From contig JAIXUP010000058.1 of the NCBI GenBank assembly GCA_027483505.1, positions 87,350 through 151,349 of the forward strand: a stretch of 64,000 nt of DNA, given 5' to 3'. The translations under genes and the position numbers were made by a program. The DNA comes from Hyphomicrobiales bacterium (GTDB taxonomy: Bacteria > Pseudomonadota > Alphaproteobacteria > Rhizobiales > Beijerinckiaceae). Positions 17,232 to 29,464 of this stretch are shown one piece after another; within the stretch, counting starts at the first letter, position 1, and every line of letters begins with the position of its first letter. A model generated the notes under the pieces. The model saw nothing but the letters and a program-made list of their open reading frames with translations. It was not told where the DNA came from and searched no databases.

Positions 17232-18245
17232 TTGACCTCACTGCGCAGTCTGGCATCTGATCTGGGCCTGTCGATCACGACCGTGTCGCGGGCGCTGGAC
17301 GATTACGGGGATGTTGCAAAGGACACGCGCGACCGGGTCAGGCGCGCTGCGGACGCCGTCGGCTACCGGCCCAATTCAGCCGCGCGCCGCTTGCGCAAGG
17401 GTGCCAGCGAGACCATCGCGCTGGTCATGCCGACCGAGCCTGGCCGCTTCTACGAACCTGCCTTTGTCGAATTGCTTGCGGTGATCGGCGAACGGCTCGC
17501 GGCCCGCCATTTCGACCTGATGCTGCTGGCGGCCCGCCCCGGCCATGAGGAGCAGGCAGCCTACCGCCGCATCATCAAGGACCGGCGCGCTGACGCCTGC
17601 ATCATCGTGCGGACGCGGCGGCAGGACGAGCGGGTCGCCCTTCTGCAGGAAGCTGGCGTGCCCTTCGTCTGCCATGGCCGAACCGAAGCACGCACGCCCT
17701 ATGCCTTTGTCGATGGCGATGGCGAGACCGGCTTTCGCGAGATCAGCGGGCGCCTGATCAGGCTGGGTCATCGGCGCATCGCGCATTTGGCTGCGCCCGA
17801 CCACTTCACCTTCGCCGAGCTCCGCGCCCGCGGCTGGCACATGGCGATGCGCGCCGCCGGCCTGCCGGACGATCTCAAGCGGGTCTGCCCGGCAACGGAG
17901 GAAGCCGGCGAGGCGGCGGCAGCAGCACTTCTGGCCGGTCCCGAACGCCCGACGGCGCTGATCTGCGCCACTGACCGCATGGCCATCGGCGCGGTGCGCG
18001 CCGCGCAGGCTGCCGGCCTTGTAGCCGGGCGCGACATTGCCGTCAGCGGCCATGACAACATCCACGCCTCGCGCTTCACCCATCCGGCCCTCACGACGAT
18101 GGAGCTGGATGTGAAAGCCGTCGGCGAGTGTCTTGTCGACAAGCTGTTTGACGATCTCGACGGCAAGGAGTCAGCGCGGAAGGGAACGGTCTTTCCCTTG
18201 CGCCAGATCCTCCGCGCCTCGACCGGCGAGGCTGAATTGAACTGA
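17232..18245 (+). CDS. LacI family transcriptional regulator
   Basis: A 337-residue LacI/GalR repressor. The helix-turn-helix lies at the extreme N-terminus (SLRSLASDLGLSITTVSRAL), followed by the hinge region YRPNSAARRLRKG. A periplasmic-binding-protein-like effector domain continues to about residue 330 (LICATDRMAIGAVRAAQAAG, ISGHDN-type segment). Start TTG 17232 follows GGGAG at 7 bases. An upstream TTG at 17178 would place both operators inside the gene, so it is disfavoured. It heads the sugar ABC transport operon, and the effector is probably the imported sugar or a derivative. Confidence 0.93.
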   Translation: MTSLRSLASDLGLSITTVSRALDDYGDVAKDTRDRVRRAADAVGYRPNSAARRLRKGASETIALVMPTEPGRFYEPAFVELLAVIGERLAARHFDLMLLAARPGHEEQAAYRRIIKDRRADACIIVRTRRQDERVALLQEAGVPFVCHGRTEARTPYAFVDGDGETGFREISGRLIRLGHRRIAHLAAPDHFTFAELRARGWHMAMRAAGLPDDLKRVCPATEEAGEAAAAALLAGPERPTALICATDRMAIGAVRAAQAAGLVAGRDIAVSGHDNIHASRFTHPALTTMELDVKAVGECLVDKLFDDLDGKESARKGTVFPLRQILRASTGEAELN

Positions 18246-18288
18246 AGCGACCGGGAACACCCGGCGCTGCGAACCCAGGGAGACGACC

Positions 18289-19584
18289 ATGACTGGACTG
18301 AAGCGACTGCTTGCGGCTACGGCCTTCACGGCTGCCGCCATTTCGGGAGCCGCCATGCAGGGGGCCCTCGCGCAGGAAACCATCTTCCTGTCCACCCAGC
18401 TCAGGCCGATCGAAGAGGCCACGAAGGTCCGGCAGGTCATCCTGCGCGGCGCGCCGGGGCCGGTGACCTTCGTGGTCGAGGAGCCCTCCCCGTTCCAGAC
18501 CCGCATGGACGCCGAAACCGCGGCGGGAAGGCGGACGATCTCGATGGTCGGCGCGCTTCATGGCGAGTTGTCGCCGCTGGTTGGCAGCAAGGGGCTCGAT
18601 CCGGTTGACGATCTTGCCGCCAGGGCCCGGGAACGCGGTGTGCCCGAAGCCATGCTGGCGCTCGGCAAGCTCGGCACCGACCGTCAGATGTACATTCCCT
18701 GGATGCAGGCCACCTACATCATGGCTGCGAGGAAGGAGGCGCTGCAGTACCTGCCGCCGGGCGCAGACATCAATGCCCTCACCTATTCGCAGCTCAAGGA
18801 TTGGGCGAAGGCGATCCAGGACCGGACCGGCAAGCGCGCGCTGGGCTTCCCGGCCGGGCCGAAGGGCCTGATGCCCCGCTTCTTCCAGGGCTACCTCTAC
18901 CCGTCTTATACAGGCGGTGTCGTTTCGACGTTCAGGAATGCCGATGCCGAAGCGATGTGGGCCGCCTTCAAGGACCTGTGGACCCATGTGAACCCCAACT
19001 CGGCCTCCTATGACTTCATGCAGGAGCCGCTGATGGCCGGCGAGGTGATGATCGCCTTCGACCATGTCGCCCGCCTCAAGGATGCGCTCGTGGCCGCACC
19101 GAATGACTATGTGACCTTCCCCGCGCCCTCCGCCGGCAAGGGCCGCGGCTTCATGCCGGTCGTCGCCGGCCTGGGCATCGCGCCGGGCGCGCCGAACCGC
19201 GCCGGCGCTGCCGCAGCCATCGATCACCTGCTGAAGCCGGAGACACAGGTCACAATGGCGCGCGAGCTGGGCTTTTTCCCCGTCGTGAAGGCCGATTTGC
19301 CGACCGATCTGCCCGGCGGCATCAAGCTTCTGGTCGAAGGAGTCGCCAAGACCCAAGGGGCGAAGGACGCGCTTGTGTCGCTCCTGCCCGTGGGTCTCGG
19401 CGCCAAGGGTGGCGAATTCAGCAAGGTCTATATGGACACCTTCCAGGCCATCGTGCTGCGCGGCGCGCCGATCCGCGCCACGCTCGATGCGCAGGGCGCG
19501 ACGCTCCAGACCATCATGAATGAGACGAAGGCCCCGTGCTGGGCTCCCGACAAGCCGTCGGACGGCGCCTGCAAGGTCAACTGA
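18289..19584 (+). CDS. ABC transporter extracellular solute-binding protein (sugar type, family 1)
   Basis: A 431-residue periplasmic receptor. It has a signal peptide with cleavage likely after GALA near residue 29, and a fold of the maltose/oligosaccharide-binding class (YLYPSYTGGVVSTFRNADAE, AAIDHLLKPETQVTMARELG). The family delivers sugars or sugar-like compatible solutes to MalF/MalG-type permeases. The gene lies 43 bases after lacI and just before the two permease genes, in one probable operon. Confidence 0.92.
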   Translation: MTGLKRLLAATAFTAAAISGAAMQGALAQETIFLSTQLRPIEEATKVRQVILRGAPGPVTFVVEEPSPFQTRMDAETAAGRRTISMVGALHGELSPLVGSKGLDPVDDLAARARERGVPEAMLALGKLGTDRQMYIPWMQATYIMAARKEALQYLPPGADINALTYSQLKDWAKAIQDRTGKRALGFPAGPKGLMPRFFQGYLYPSYTGGVVSTFRNADAEAMWAAFKDLWTHVNPNSASYDFMQEPLMAGEVMIAFDHVARLKDALVAAPNDYVTFPAPSAGKGRGFMPVVAGLGIAPGAPNRAGAAAAIDHLLKPETQVTMARELGFFPVVKADLPTDLPGGIKLLVEGVAKTQGAKDALVSLLPVGLGAKGGEFSKVYMDTFQAIVLRGAPIRATLDAQGATLQTIMNETKAPCWAPDKPSDGACKVN

Positions 19585-19675
19585 GCCGTTTCGCCGCCGG
19601 CAGAAGGGGCGCGGCATCGTCGCCGCGTCCCTCGCCGGCGCCACGCCGCACGGGTCCGCGTCTGGAAGCTTCGCA

Positions 19676-20524
19676 ATGACGAACAACCGACTTCTGCCCT
19701 ACCTGCTGATCGCACCGGCGACGGTGTTTCTCGTGCTGCTGTTCGTGGTGCCGCTGGTGCAGACCATCGCGCTCGCCTTCATGGACAATGGCGTCGCCTC
19801 GCTGACCAACTTCCGCAAGATGGCCGGCGACCTGAATTTCGGCCTGTCCATCGGCAACACCTTCCTGCTCGTGCTCGCCGTCATTCCGCTCCAGATCTGC
19901 ATGGCGCTGGTGATGGCGATGATGATCCAGAAGCTGGACAAGGGGCGCGACCTCGTCCTGTGGATCTGGATCATCCCGCTTGGGATTTCCGATCTGGCGG
20001 CCGGTCTGGTCTGGCTCGCGATCCTGCAAGACCGGGGCTATTTCAACACCGTCCTGAACATGCTCGGGCTCGTCGACGGCCCGGTGAACTGGCTCTCCTA
20101 CGAGGCGCCGGTCAGCCTGTTCGTCGGCGTTGTGCTGGCCGAGGTCTGGCGCGCGACCGCCATCGTGCTGGTCATTCTGGTTGCCGGCCTCCAGCTGATC
20201 CCGAAGGAGTATGGCGAGGCCGCCGAGATCTTCGGGGCCGGACCCTGGACGCGCTTTCGCAAGATCACGCTGCCCCTGCTGAAGCCATCGATCCAGAGCG
20301 CGCTGATCCTGCGCACGGTGCTCGCTTTCGAGGTCTTCGCGGTGGTCTACGCCCTCTCGGGCCGGAACTTCCCCGTTCTGGTCGGCGAGGCCTATGCCTG
20401 GCAGCACGTCAACCAGAACAACGGCGTCGCCGCCGCCTACGCCATCCTCGTCATGGCGATCTCGCTGGCGGCCACCGTGATCTACATCAGGGCCCTGCGG
20501 ACACCGCCGGAGATGCAGCCATGA
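19676..20524 (+). CDS. sugar ABC transporter permease (MalF type)
   Basis: A 282-residue six-helix inner-membrane permease beginning MTNNRLLPYLLIAPATVFLV. It contains the EAA coupling-loop region (EYGEAAEIFGAGPWTRFRKI) that contacts the ATPase. ATG 19676 follows GGAAG. An upstream open frame continuing from the binding-protein end is not the likely start. Its stop overlaps the next permease's start (ATGA), indicating translational coupling. Confidence 0.92.
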   Translation: MTNNRLLPYLLIAPATVFLVLLFVVPLVQTIALAFMDNGVASLTNFRKMAGDLNFGLSIGNTFLLVLAVIPLQICMALVMAMMIQKLDKGRDLVLWIWIIPLGISDLAAGLVWLAILQDRGYFNTVLNMLGLVDGPVNWLSYEAPVSLFVGVVLAEVWRATAIVLVILVAGLQLIPKEYGEAAEIFGAGPWTRFRKITLPLLKPSIQSALILRTVLAFEVFAVVYALSGRNFPVLVGEAYAWQHVNQNNGVAAAYAILVMAISLAATVIYIRALRTPPEMQP

Positions 20525-21345
20525 GCGAGGCCACCGTGTCCCTCCGCCTGCGGCGCGTCATGTTCTGGTCCGGCATCGCCATGCTCTGCGCCTGGGTGCT
20601 GGTGCCGATCTACCTGATCGCGCTCGGCGCCTTCGGCGGACGGGCCGGCGTGTTCCGCTGGCCCAAGAACCTGCTGCCCTGGGATTCGGGCCTGGCGGCG
20701 ATGCAGGCCTTTCTCGCCGTGGAAGGCGTCTGGACCGCAGCGCTGAACGGCGCGCTCGTCGCCTGCCTCACCATGCTGTTCTCGCTGCTGCTCGGAGCCC
20801 CCGCGGGTTACGCCCTGGCGCGCTACCGCTTCGCCGGACAGGATGCTTTCCGCATGCTGGTGGTGCTGACGCGGGCCTTTCCGCTCGCCATCCTGGCTCT
20901 GCCGCTCACGGTCACCTTCATCCGCACCGGCCTTTACGACACGCCTCTCGGCGTCGCCCTGGTGCATACGGCGCTGGCCCTGCCCTTCACCGCGCTGGTG
21001 TCCTCCAGCCTGTTCATGGGCATTCCGCGGGAACTGGAGGAGGCGGCATGGGTCTTCGGCTGCACAGGCCTGCAGGCCTTCCGCAAGATCGTCCTTCCGC
21101 TCGCGCTCCCCGGCCTCGCCGCCGCGGCCATCTTCTCCTTCGTGATCTCGTGGAACGAGGTCTTCGCCGCGTCGGTGCTGACCGTCCGCAACCGCACCCT
21201 GACCGCCTATCTGCTGACTGTCCTCGCCGAATCCCCGCTGCACTTCCGTTTCGCTGGCGGGTTTCTCCTCATCCTCCCCTCCGTGATCTTCATCTTCGCC
21301 GTGAGGAAATACCTCTTTGCGATGTGGGGCATCGCCAACCGATAG
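20521..21345 (+). CDS. sugar ABC transporter permease (MalG type)
   Basis: A 274-residue inner-membrane permease with six predicted helices and the EAA motif region ELEEAAWVFGCTGLQAFRKI. The start ATG 20521 overlaps the stop of the preceding permease by four bases. The C-terminus FAVRKYLFAMWGIANR is characteristic of MalG-like subunits. It forms the heterodimeric channel with the preceding gene product. Confidence 0.92.
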   Translation: MSEATVSLRLRRVMFWSGIAMLCAWVLVPIYLIALGAFGGRAGVFRWPKNLLPWDSGLAAMQAFLAVEGVWTAALNGALVACLTMLFSLLLGAPAGYALARYRFAGQDAFRMLVVLTRAFPLAILALPLTVTFIRTGLYDTPLGVALVHTALALPFTALVSSSLFMGIPRELEEAAWVFGCTGLQAFRKIVLPLALPGLAAAAIFSFVISWNEVFAASVLTVRNRTLTAYLLTVLAESPLHFRFAGGFLLILPSVIFIFAVRKYLFAMWGIANR

Positions 21346-21352
21346 GTGCGCC

Positions 21353-22402
21353 ATGGCCGGAATCAGGATTGACGCCATCGAAAAGAGGTTCGGCGCCGCC
21401 AGGGCCCTCGAGCAGCTCACGCTCGATGTCGAGGACGGCGAGTTCCTGGCCCTGCTGGGCCCGTCCGGCTGCGGCAAGACCACGCTGCTGCGCATCATCG
21501 CGGGCCTCGAGACACAGACCTCCGGCCGCATCTTCATCGGCGGACGGGATGTCTCCGCCCTGCCTCCGCGCGAACGCGGGCTCGCCATGGTTTTTCAGAA
21601 CTACGCTGTCTTCCCGCACATGACCGTCTACGAGAACGTGGCGTTCGGCCTCAGGATGAAGGGCGCCGCCGATGCGGAGGTGAAGAAGCAGGTCGAGCGC
21701 GCGGCGGGGCTCCTGCATATCGAGCCCTATCTCGAGCGATATCCGGCCAAGCTGTCCGGCGGCCAGCGCCAGCGCGTTGCGGTGGCGCGCGCCCTCGCCG
21801 TCCAGCCTGCCGTGCTGCTGATGGATGAGCCCCTGTCCAATCTCGATGCGCTGCTGCGCCTTGAGATGCGCTCCGAGCTGAAATCCGTCCTCAACTCGTC
21901 CGGCACGACAACCGTCTATGTCACCCATGACCAGACCGAAGCCATGGGCCTGGCAGACAGGATCGCCGTGATGCACAAGGGTGTCATCGAACAGATCGAC
22001 CGCCCGCAGGCGCTCTATGAGCGCCCCGCCACCCGCTTCGTCGGCGGCTTCGTCGGCTCGCCGCCGATGAATTTCATCGACATGCCGGTTAAGGCGGGGC
22101 TGGCGCGGCTGGGCGATTTCGCCAACCCCGTATCAACAGGCAGGGATACCATCACCGCAGGCATCCGTGCGGAAGACATCGCCGTGGTGGAGCGCGGCGG
22201 CCTGCCCTTCGATGTCATGGTCTGCGAGCCGCTCGGCTCGACGCTGCTGCTGACAGGCCGCGTCGCCGGACAGCTGGCGCGCGTCGCCGTCCGCCCCGAC
22301 GCCGTTGTTGCGCCGGGCGACAGGCTGAATCTGGAACCGTCGCCCGGGCGCATCGTCTGGATCGACCCCGCCAACGGCAAGGCCATCGGACAAGCAGCGT
22401 GA
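21353..22402 (+). CDS. sugar ABC transporter ATP-binding protein (MalK/UgpC type)
   Basis: A 349-residue ATPase subunit. Walker A GPSGCGKT (about 36-43), Q-loop VFQNYAVFPHMTVYENV, signature LSGGQRQRVAVARAL and Walker B VLLMDEPLSNLD are all intact. A C-terminal TOBE regulatory domain (about 240-345) is present, as in MalK. It starts 7 bases after the MalG-type stop. Its stop overlaps the GTG of the glycoside hydrolase gene. Confidence 0.94.
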   Translation: MAGIRIDAIEKRFGAARALEQLTLDVEDGEFLALLGPSGCGKTTLLRIIAGLETQTSGRIFIGGRDVSALPPRERGLAMVFQNYAVFPHMTVYENVAFGLRMKGAADAEVKKQVERAAGLLHIEPYLERYPAKLSGGQRQRVAVARALAVQPAVLLMDEPLSNLDALLRLEMRSELKSVLNSSGTTTVYVTHDQTEAMGLADRIAVMHKGVIEQIDRPQALYERPATRFVGGFVGSPPMNFIDMPVKAGLARLGDFANPVSTGRDTITAGIRAEDIAVVERGGLPFDVMVCEPLGSTLLLTGRVAGQLARVAVRPDAVVAPGDRLNLEPSPGRIVWIDPANGKAIGQAA

Positions 22403-23664
22403 CCACAGACCTCACATCGCAAGCAAAGGCCGTTCTGGCGGCCAACGACCGCGGAGGCTACACCGTGCCGACGCATGGGCTCTATCCCTTTCAATGGAAC
22501 TGGGATTCCGCCTTCGTCGCCATGGGTTTCGCGACCTATGACATCGACCGCGCCCTGCGCGAGCTGGAGCATCTGGCGCGCGGGCAGTGGGCAGACGGGA
22601 TGATCCCGCACATCATTTTCCACGCGCCATCAGACACCTACTTCCCCGGACCCGAGATCTGGGGAACCCGGCATGCGGTGCCGACCTCCGGCATCACCCA
22701 GCCGCCGGTCTTCGCCATCGCGCTGAAGTTTATCGCTGACCGTGCGGATCCGTCCTTCGCGCCGCGAATCCGCGCGCTTTTCGCCGTGGCGGACGCCTAT
22801 CACCGCTGGTTCGCCAAGGCCCGCGACCCGTACGGCGCAGGCCTTGTGGCGACGCTGCACAATTGGGAGACCGGCCGCGACAACTCGCCGGAATGGGACA
22901 TTCCCTTCGCACGCGTGCCACAGACCACCAGCACCGTGATCCGGCGGCGCGACACTGGCCATGTCGACGCCTCGATGCGCCCGACCGACGCCGACTATCG
23001 GCGCTACATCCACCTCGTCGATCTCTACCGCGATCTCGGCTGGGCGCCGGCCGCCATGTTTGCCGCCGCGCCGTTCCGCATCGCCGACATCGGCACCAAC
23101 GCCATCCTGCTGGCGGCGGAAGAGGCGCTGCTGGCGCTGGCCCCGGACCATGGACCTGCCGGGTCCGGCGATACGATCCGCACACGCATGACGCGGCTGT
23201 CACAGGGTCTTGCCGCGCTCTGGAACGCCGACCGGACATGGTTTCTGTCGCGCGACCTGATCACCGGAGAAGCGATCCCCGTGCGGACATCGGCCGGGCT
23301 GCTGCCCTTGCTGACCGGTGTTCCGAACGCAGCACAGGTCGGCCGGCTGGAAGCAGACGTGGCCGCGCATCTTGCCAGCGCCGCCTTCGGCATCGCCTCT
23401 ACCCTGCCCGGCGAGAGCGGATTTGAGCCAAAACGTTACTGGCGCGGCCCGGTCTGGGCGGTGATGAACTGGATGATCGCCGAGGGTCTCGCCCGCCATC
23501 GTTGCACAGGGCTTGCCGAACGGATCCGCAAGGACACCGTTGCCGCCATCGGCCGCCAGGGCTTTGGCGAGTATTTCGATCCGCTCACCGGCGAGTCGCT
23601 TGGTGGCGATGCCTTCTCGTGGACTGCGGCGATCTATCTGCTGATGTCGGAAGGGCGCGCATAG
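22399..23664 (+). CDS. GH63-like glycoside hydrolase (glucosylglycerate/mannosylglycerate hydrolase type)
   Basis: A 421-residue (alpha/alpha)6-barrel hydrolase of the MGH1/GH63-like group. Diagnostic stretches are YPFQWNWDSAF, the acid-bearing NWETGRDNSPEWD, YWRGPVWAVMNWMIAEGL, and the probable general base in FGEYFDPLTGESLGGDAFSW. Bacterial members cleave mannosylglycerate or glucosylglycerate; others act on alpha-glucosides. It has no signal peptide, so it would act in the cytoplasm. Its GTG start overlaps the ATPase stop (GTGA), implying that it degrades the imported substrate. Exact substrate unproven. Confidence 0.82.
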   Translation: MTTDLTSQAKAVLAANDRGGYTVPTHGLYPFQWNWDSAFVAMGFATYDIDRALRELEHLARGQWADGMIPHIIFHAPSDTYFPGPEIWGTRHAVPTSGITQPPVFAIALKFIADRADPSFAPRIRALFAVADAYHRWFAKARDPYGAGLVATLHNWETGRDNSPEWDIPFARVPQTTSTVIRRRDTGHVDASMRPTDADYRRYIHLVDLYRDLGWAPAAMFAAAPFRIADIGTNAILLAAEEALLALAPDHGPAGSGDTIRTRMTRLSQGLAALWNADRTWFLSRDLITGEAIPVRTSAGLLPLLTGVPNAAQVGRLEADVAAHLASAAFGIASTLPGESGFEPKRYWRGPVWAVMNWMIAEGLARHRCTGLAERIRKDTVAAIGRQGFGEYFDPLTGESLGGDAFSWTAAIYLLMSEGRA

Positions 23665-23764
23665 GTGATGCGCCGTCCGGGGCCGGAGCCGATGATCGCC
23701 GCCTTATGGCGTATGGCGCATTCAATCCTGCTTCGAACGGGCCTGAGCGGTCCAGCTGGAGCGG

Positions 23765-26533
<2,769 letters not shown>

Positions 26534-26582
26534 CGGTATCTTCAGATTTGCCTGCTAATGAGGCAGGACAGCGCGTTTTCCG

Positions 26583-27059
26583 TTGCCCCATTCCGATATC
26601 GGTCCCTTCATGCTCGATGTTCCGTCCGAACGCCGGTTCACCTTCGTGCTCGACGAGGCGGTGAGCATCCTCGCCGTCGATGACGACGCGATCCAGCGCG
26701 AGTTCTGCGCTGTCTATCTGGCGACGCCGGCGACCGAGATCACGACCGCGGCCTCGGCTGAGGAGGGTCTCGCCCTTCTGGCGGAGCGGTGCTTTGACAT
26801 GGCGCTGGTTGATGTCGACATGCCGGGCATCAATGGCATCGAGATGGTGCGCCGCCTGCGCGCCGACCCGCGTTTTGACGACATGCCGATCATGGTCATC
26901 ACCGGCCGCGAGGATATGGACTCGATCGACCAGGCCTACGACGCAGGCGCGACCGCCTTCATGTCGAAGCCGGTCAACTGGCGGCTGCTGAGCCACCAGA
27001 TCAAGTTCCTCATGCGCGCCCACGCGGCTCTCCGGCACAAGGCGAGAGCCGATGGCTGA
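26583..27059 (+). CDS. single-domain response regulator
   Basis: A CheY-like receiver of about 158 residues without an output domain. The acidic pair is in SILAVDDDAIQREF, the phospho-acceptor is in MALVDVDMPGINGIEM, and the conserved Lys is in FMSKPVNWR. The gene is divergent from the hybrid kinase with only 49 bases between, so the two may be a pair. TTG 26583 is preceded by AGGACAG; ATG 26610 is an alternative. Its stop lies inside the next gene, a TadG-like protein. Confidence 0.88.
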   Translation: MPHSDIGPFMLDVPSERRFTFVLDEAVSILAVDDDAIQREFCAVYLATPATEITTAASAEEGLALLAERCFDMALVDVDMPGINGIEMVRRLRADPRFDDMPIMVITGREDMDSIDQAYDAGATAFMSKPVNWRLLSHQIKFLMRAHAALRHKARADG

Positions 27060-28335
27060 GGGCAGGACATCGCACCTTGCCGCCCGCGCGCGCCTCGTCG
27101 TGCAGCGGGCCCGCGCCGACGAGAGCGGCGCGGTCGGGCTGATGTTCGCCTTCCTGATCCCGATGGTGCTCGCCCTGGCGGGCGTCAGCGTCGACTATGC
27201 CAGCCTCAGCGCCCAGCGGGCCAAGTTGCAGGCCGTTGCGGACGCTTCCGCGCTGGCGGCCGCCCGCGAGTTCCGCCTCGGCAACGCCAATGTCCAGACC
27301 CTGAATCAGGCTGCGACCGCCTATGCGGGCGGCTCACTGGCGGGGCAGGACATGACAGCCACAATCACGCCGAGCGTCGATCTCAGGAACCGCTCGATCA
27401 CCGTGACGCTGGCGCTGGAGGCGCCGACGCTCCTGATGCACTATGTCGGGACAAACGCAGCGCGCGTTGAGGTCGTCGCCACCGCCCGCATGGTCGGCGG
27501 CGCACCGATTTGCGTCATCGGTCTCGACCCTTCTGCGAATGCCACAGTCGAGATTGAACAATCTGCCAAGCTCGAAGCAACGGGCTGTTCGGTCTATTCC
27601 AACTCGACCAAGCCAAACGGGTTGGTGGCCAGACAGGACGCCACCATACGGGCAGCTTTCATCTGCTCGGCGGGCGGCAAGAGTTCGCCTGGGCCCGGCT
27701 CCTATTCGCCAACACCTCAGACCGACTGCCCCATCATCCCCGATCCCCTGCTGCCGCGCGCCCTGCCTGCCAGTGGGGGCTGCCTGCAGAACAATGCCAG
27801 CTATAAGGGCGGGGTTGTCTTTCTCGTGCCTGGAACCTATTGCGGCGGCGCCAAGTTCGACGGAGGCGCCAAGGTCACCCTCGCGCCCGGCACCTATGTC
27901 TTCAGGGATGGCCCGCTTGTCGTGGCAGGCGGCTCCAGCTTCACCGGCACAAACGTGGCCTTGCATTTCGTCGGAAAGGACGCCCAACTGAATTTCACGG
28001 CGGACTCGAGCATAAGCCTCACCGCCCCGCGCTCCGGCCCCATGGCTGGCATTCTGATCTCGGAGGATCGGAACAACTCCAGCAGCCTGTTGCATCAGAT
28101 CATGAGCAATGACGCGCGCACGCTGCTGGGCACGATCTACCTGCCGCGCGGGCGGCTTCATGTCGGCGCCAACAAGCCCGTGGCCGACAAGTCAGCCTAC
28201 ACGATCGTGGTGGCCAGCCGGTTCAGCCTGGCGCAGGGACCTACCATGGTGCTCAACACCAACTACAGCGCAACCGACGTCCCCGTGCCGGATGGCGTCG
28301 GCCCGCTGTCTGGCAAGACGGTCCTGTCGAACTGA
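27052..28335 (+). CDS. TadG-like pilus-assembly family protein with beta-repeat C-terminal part
   Basis: A 427-residue protein with the N-terminal Tad/TadE-G motif (ESGAVGLMFAFLIPMVLALAGVS...), a single membrane helix at about 24-48 followed by QRAKLQAVADASALAAARE. Such proteins are exported components or pseudopilin-like parts of Flp pilus systems. The C-terminal half is Gly/Thr/Val-rich with repeated short beta-strand segments (LAPGTYVFRDGPLVVAGGSS) suggestive of a beta-helix. ATG 27052 overlaps the response regulator by 8 bases. No other tad genes are nearby. Confidence 0.82.
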   Translation: MAEGRTSHLAARARLVVQRARADESGAVGLMFAFLIPMVLALAGVSVDYASLSAQRAKLQAVADASALAAAREFRLGNANVQTLNQAATAYAGGSLAGQDMTATITPSVDLRNRSITVTLALEAPTLLMHYVGTNAARVEVVATARMVGGAPICVIGLDPSANATVEIEQSAKLEATGCSVYSNSTKPNGLVARQDATIRAAFICSAGGKSSPGPGSYSPTPQTDCPIIPDPLLPRALPASGGCLQNNASYKGGVVFLVPGTYCGGAKFDGGAKVTLAPGTYVFRDGPLVVAGGSSFTGTNVALHFVGKDAQLNFTADSSISLTAPRSGPMAGILISEDRNNSSSLLHQIMSNDARTLLGTIYLPRGRLHVGANKPVADKSAYTIVVASRFSLAQGPTMVLNTNYSATDVPVPDGVGPLSGKTVLSN

Positions 28336-28405
28336 CGCCCGAGCCCAGGCCTGCGCGCCGCAACGCGGCAGAAATCCATGATGGTCGATGACGCAGCGGG
28401 CCCCC

Positions 28406-28427
28406 TGTCCGGAGCCGGATCCGGACA
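28406..28427. terminator. 8-bp stem-loop between convergent genes
   Basis: TGTCCGGA, loop GCCGGA, TCCGGACA form a perfect inverted repeat in the gap between the convergent TadG-like and EAL genes. No T-run follows, so a bidirectional terminator role is only suggested by position. Confidence 0.38.
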
Positions 28428-28477
28428 CGTCGTTACGCAGATGTGGCAGAGGTTGCGGGTTTTGGGCGCGACCCGCC

Positions 28478-29332
28478 TCAGCCGGCCTTGCGGACCGGCG
28501 GAGCGGCGAGCGGCGCCGCCGTGTGCGCCACGGCCTGTTCATTCAGGATCCGCGTGATGCCGTCGACGCTTCCGGCCATCGCGAACAGATAGCCTTGCAG
28601 GTAGTGGCATCCGACCGCGCGCAGGAAGCGCTGCTGGTCAGCGGTCTCCACGCCTTCCGCCGTGATCTTGAGGCCGATCGCACGGGCCAGCGCCACGATC
28701 GCCTGGATCACCGCAGCGGACTGGACGGTCGCGACCTTGTCGACGAAGCTCTTGTCGATCTTGACCTTGTCGACCGGAATTTTCAGCAGATAGGTCAGGC
28801 TCGAATAGCCGGTGCCGAAATCATCGAGCGCGATCCGGATTCCGGCCTCGCGCAACACATTGATGTTGCATGTCGCGGCGTCGAAATCATCGATGAACGC
28901 GCCCTCGACGATCTCAAGCTCCACCCTGTCCGGCGCGATGCCGACCTTTGACACCAGGTCCAGCACTTGCGCGGCGAAGTCGGGCTTGTGCAGCTGTGTC
29001 GCCGATATGTTGATGCTGACCGGCAGCGACGTCCAGTTCAGCGCATCGCGGCAGGCCCGTTCCATAACCCACCAGTCAAGCTGCTCCAGCAATTCCGGCG
29101 TATCGAAGTTGGCGAGCGTCTCGCCGGCGCCAAGAAGGCCCCGTTTGGGATGATTGTGGCGCAGCAGCGCCTCGACGGACGCCAGTGCGCCGGTGCCAGC
29201 CACCACCTGCGGCTGATAGACGAGCGTCAGCTCGCGCGTCTTGATGGTGCCAATAACGTCCATGCGCGCCAAAGCCTTGGAGATGTCACGACCCCCTGAT
29301 ACACCACCAATCCCTAAAGCGCGGTTTATCAT
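28478..29332 (-). CDS. EAL-domain cyclic-di-GMP phosphodiesterase
   Basis: A 284-residue stand-alone EAL protein expected to hydrolyse c-di-GMP to pGpG. The catalytic signature appears complete: ASVEALLRH, the NISATQL metal-site Asn, LDDFGTGYSSL, VKIDKSFV, ITAEGVET and YLQGYLFA. No GGDEF, PAS or membrane segment is attached, so it would be soluble. ATG 29332 is taken over the upstream GTG 29344; neither has a strong ribosome binding site. It is divergent from the PilZ gene, which encodes another c-di-GMP-associated protein. Confidence 0.92.
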   Translation of the reverse strand: MINRALGIGGVSGGRDISKALARMDVIGTIKTRELTLVYQPQVVAGTGALASVEALLRHNHPKRGLLGAGETLANFDTPELLEQLDWWVMERACRDALNWTSLPVSINISATQLHKPDFAAQVLDLVSKVGIAPDRVELEIVEGAFIDDFDAATCNINVLREAGIRIALDDFGTGYSSLTYLLKIPVDKVKIDKSFVDKVATVQSAAVIQAIVALARAIGLKITAEGVETADQQRFLRAVGCHYLQGYLFAMAGSVDGITRILNEQAVAHTAAPLAAPPVRKAG

Positions 29333-29464
29333 GGTCGGTCGCACAGCCCATTTTCGTGGATGATTGCGTCAATCCATGAATCTTCACATGAGCGAGGCGC
29401 AAATCACGGAGTTTCACACATCGCGTTTAGAATCCGGCAATGGAGCAAGCCTTATTCTTTCGCC

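Noticed and set aside
23430..23440. CCAAAACGTT match to the LacI operator core inside the GH63-like gene
   Set aside because: It lacks the second half of the palindrome and lies deep in coding sequence, so it is most likely chance.
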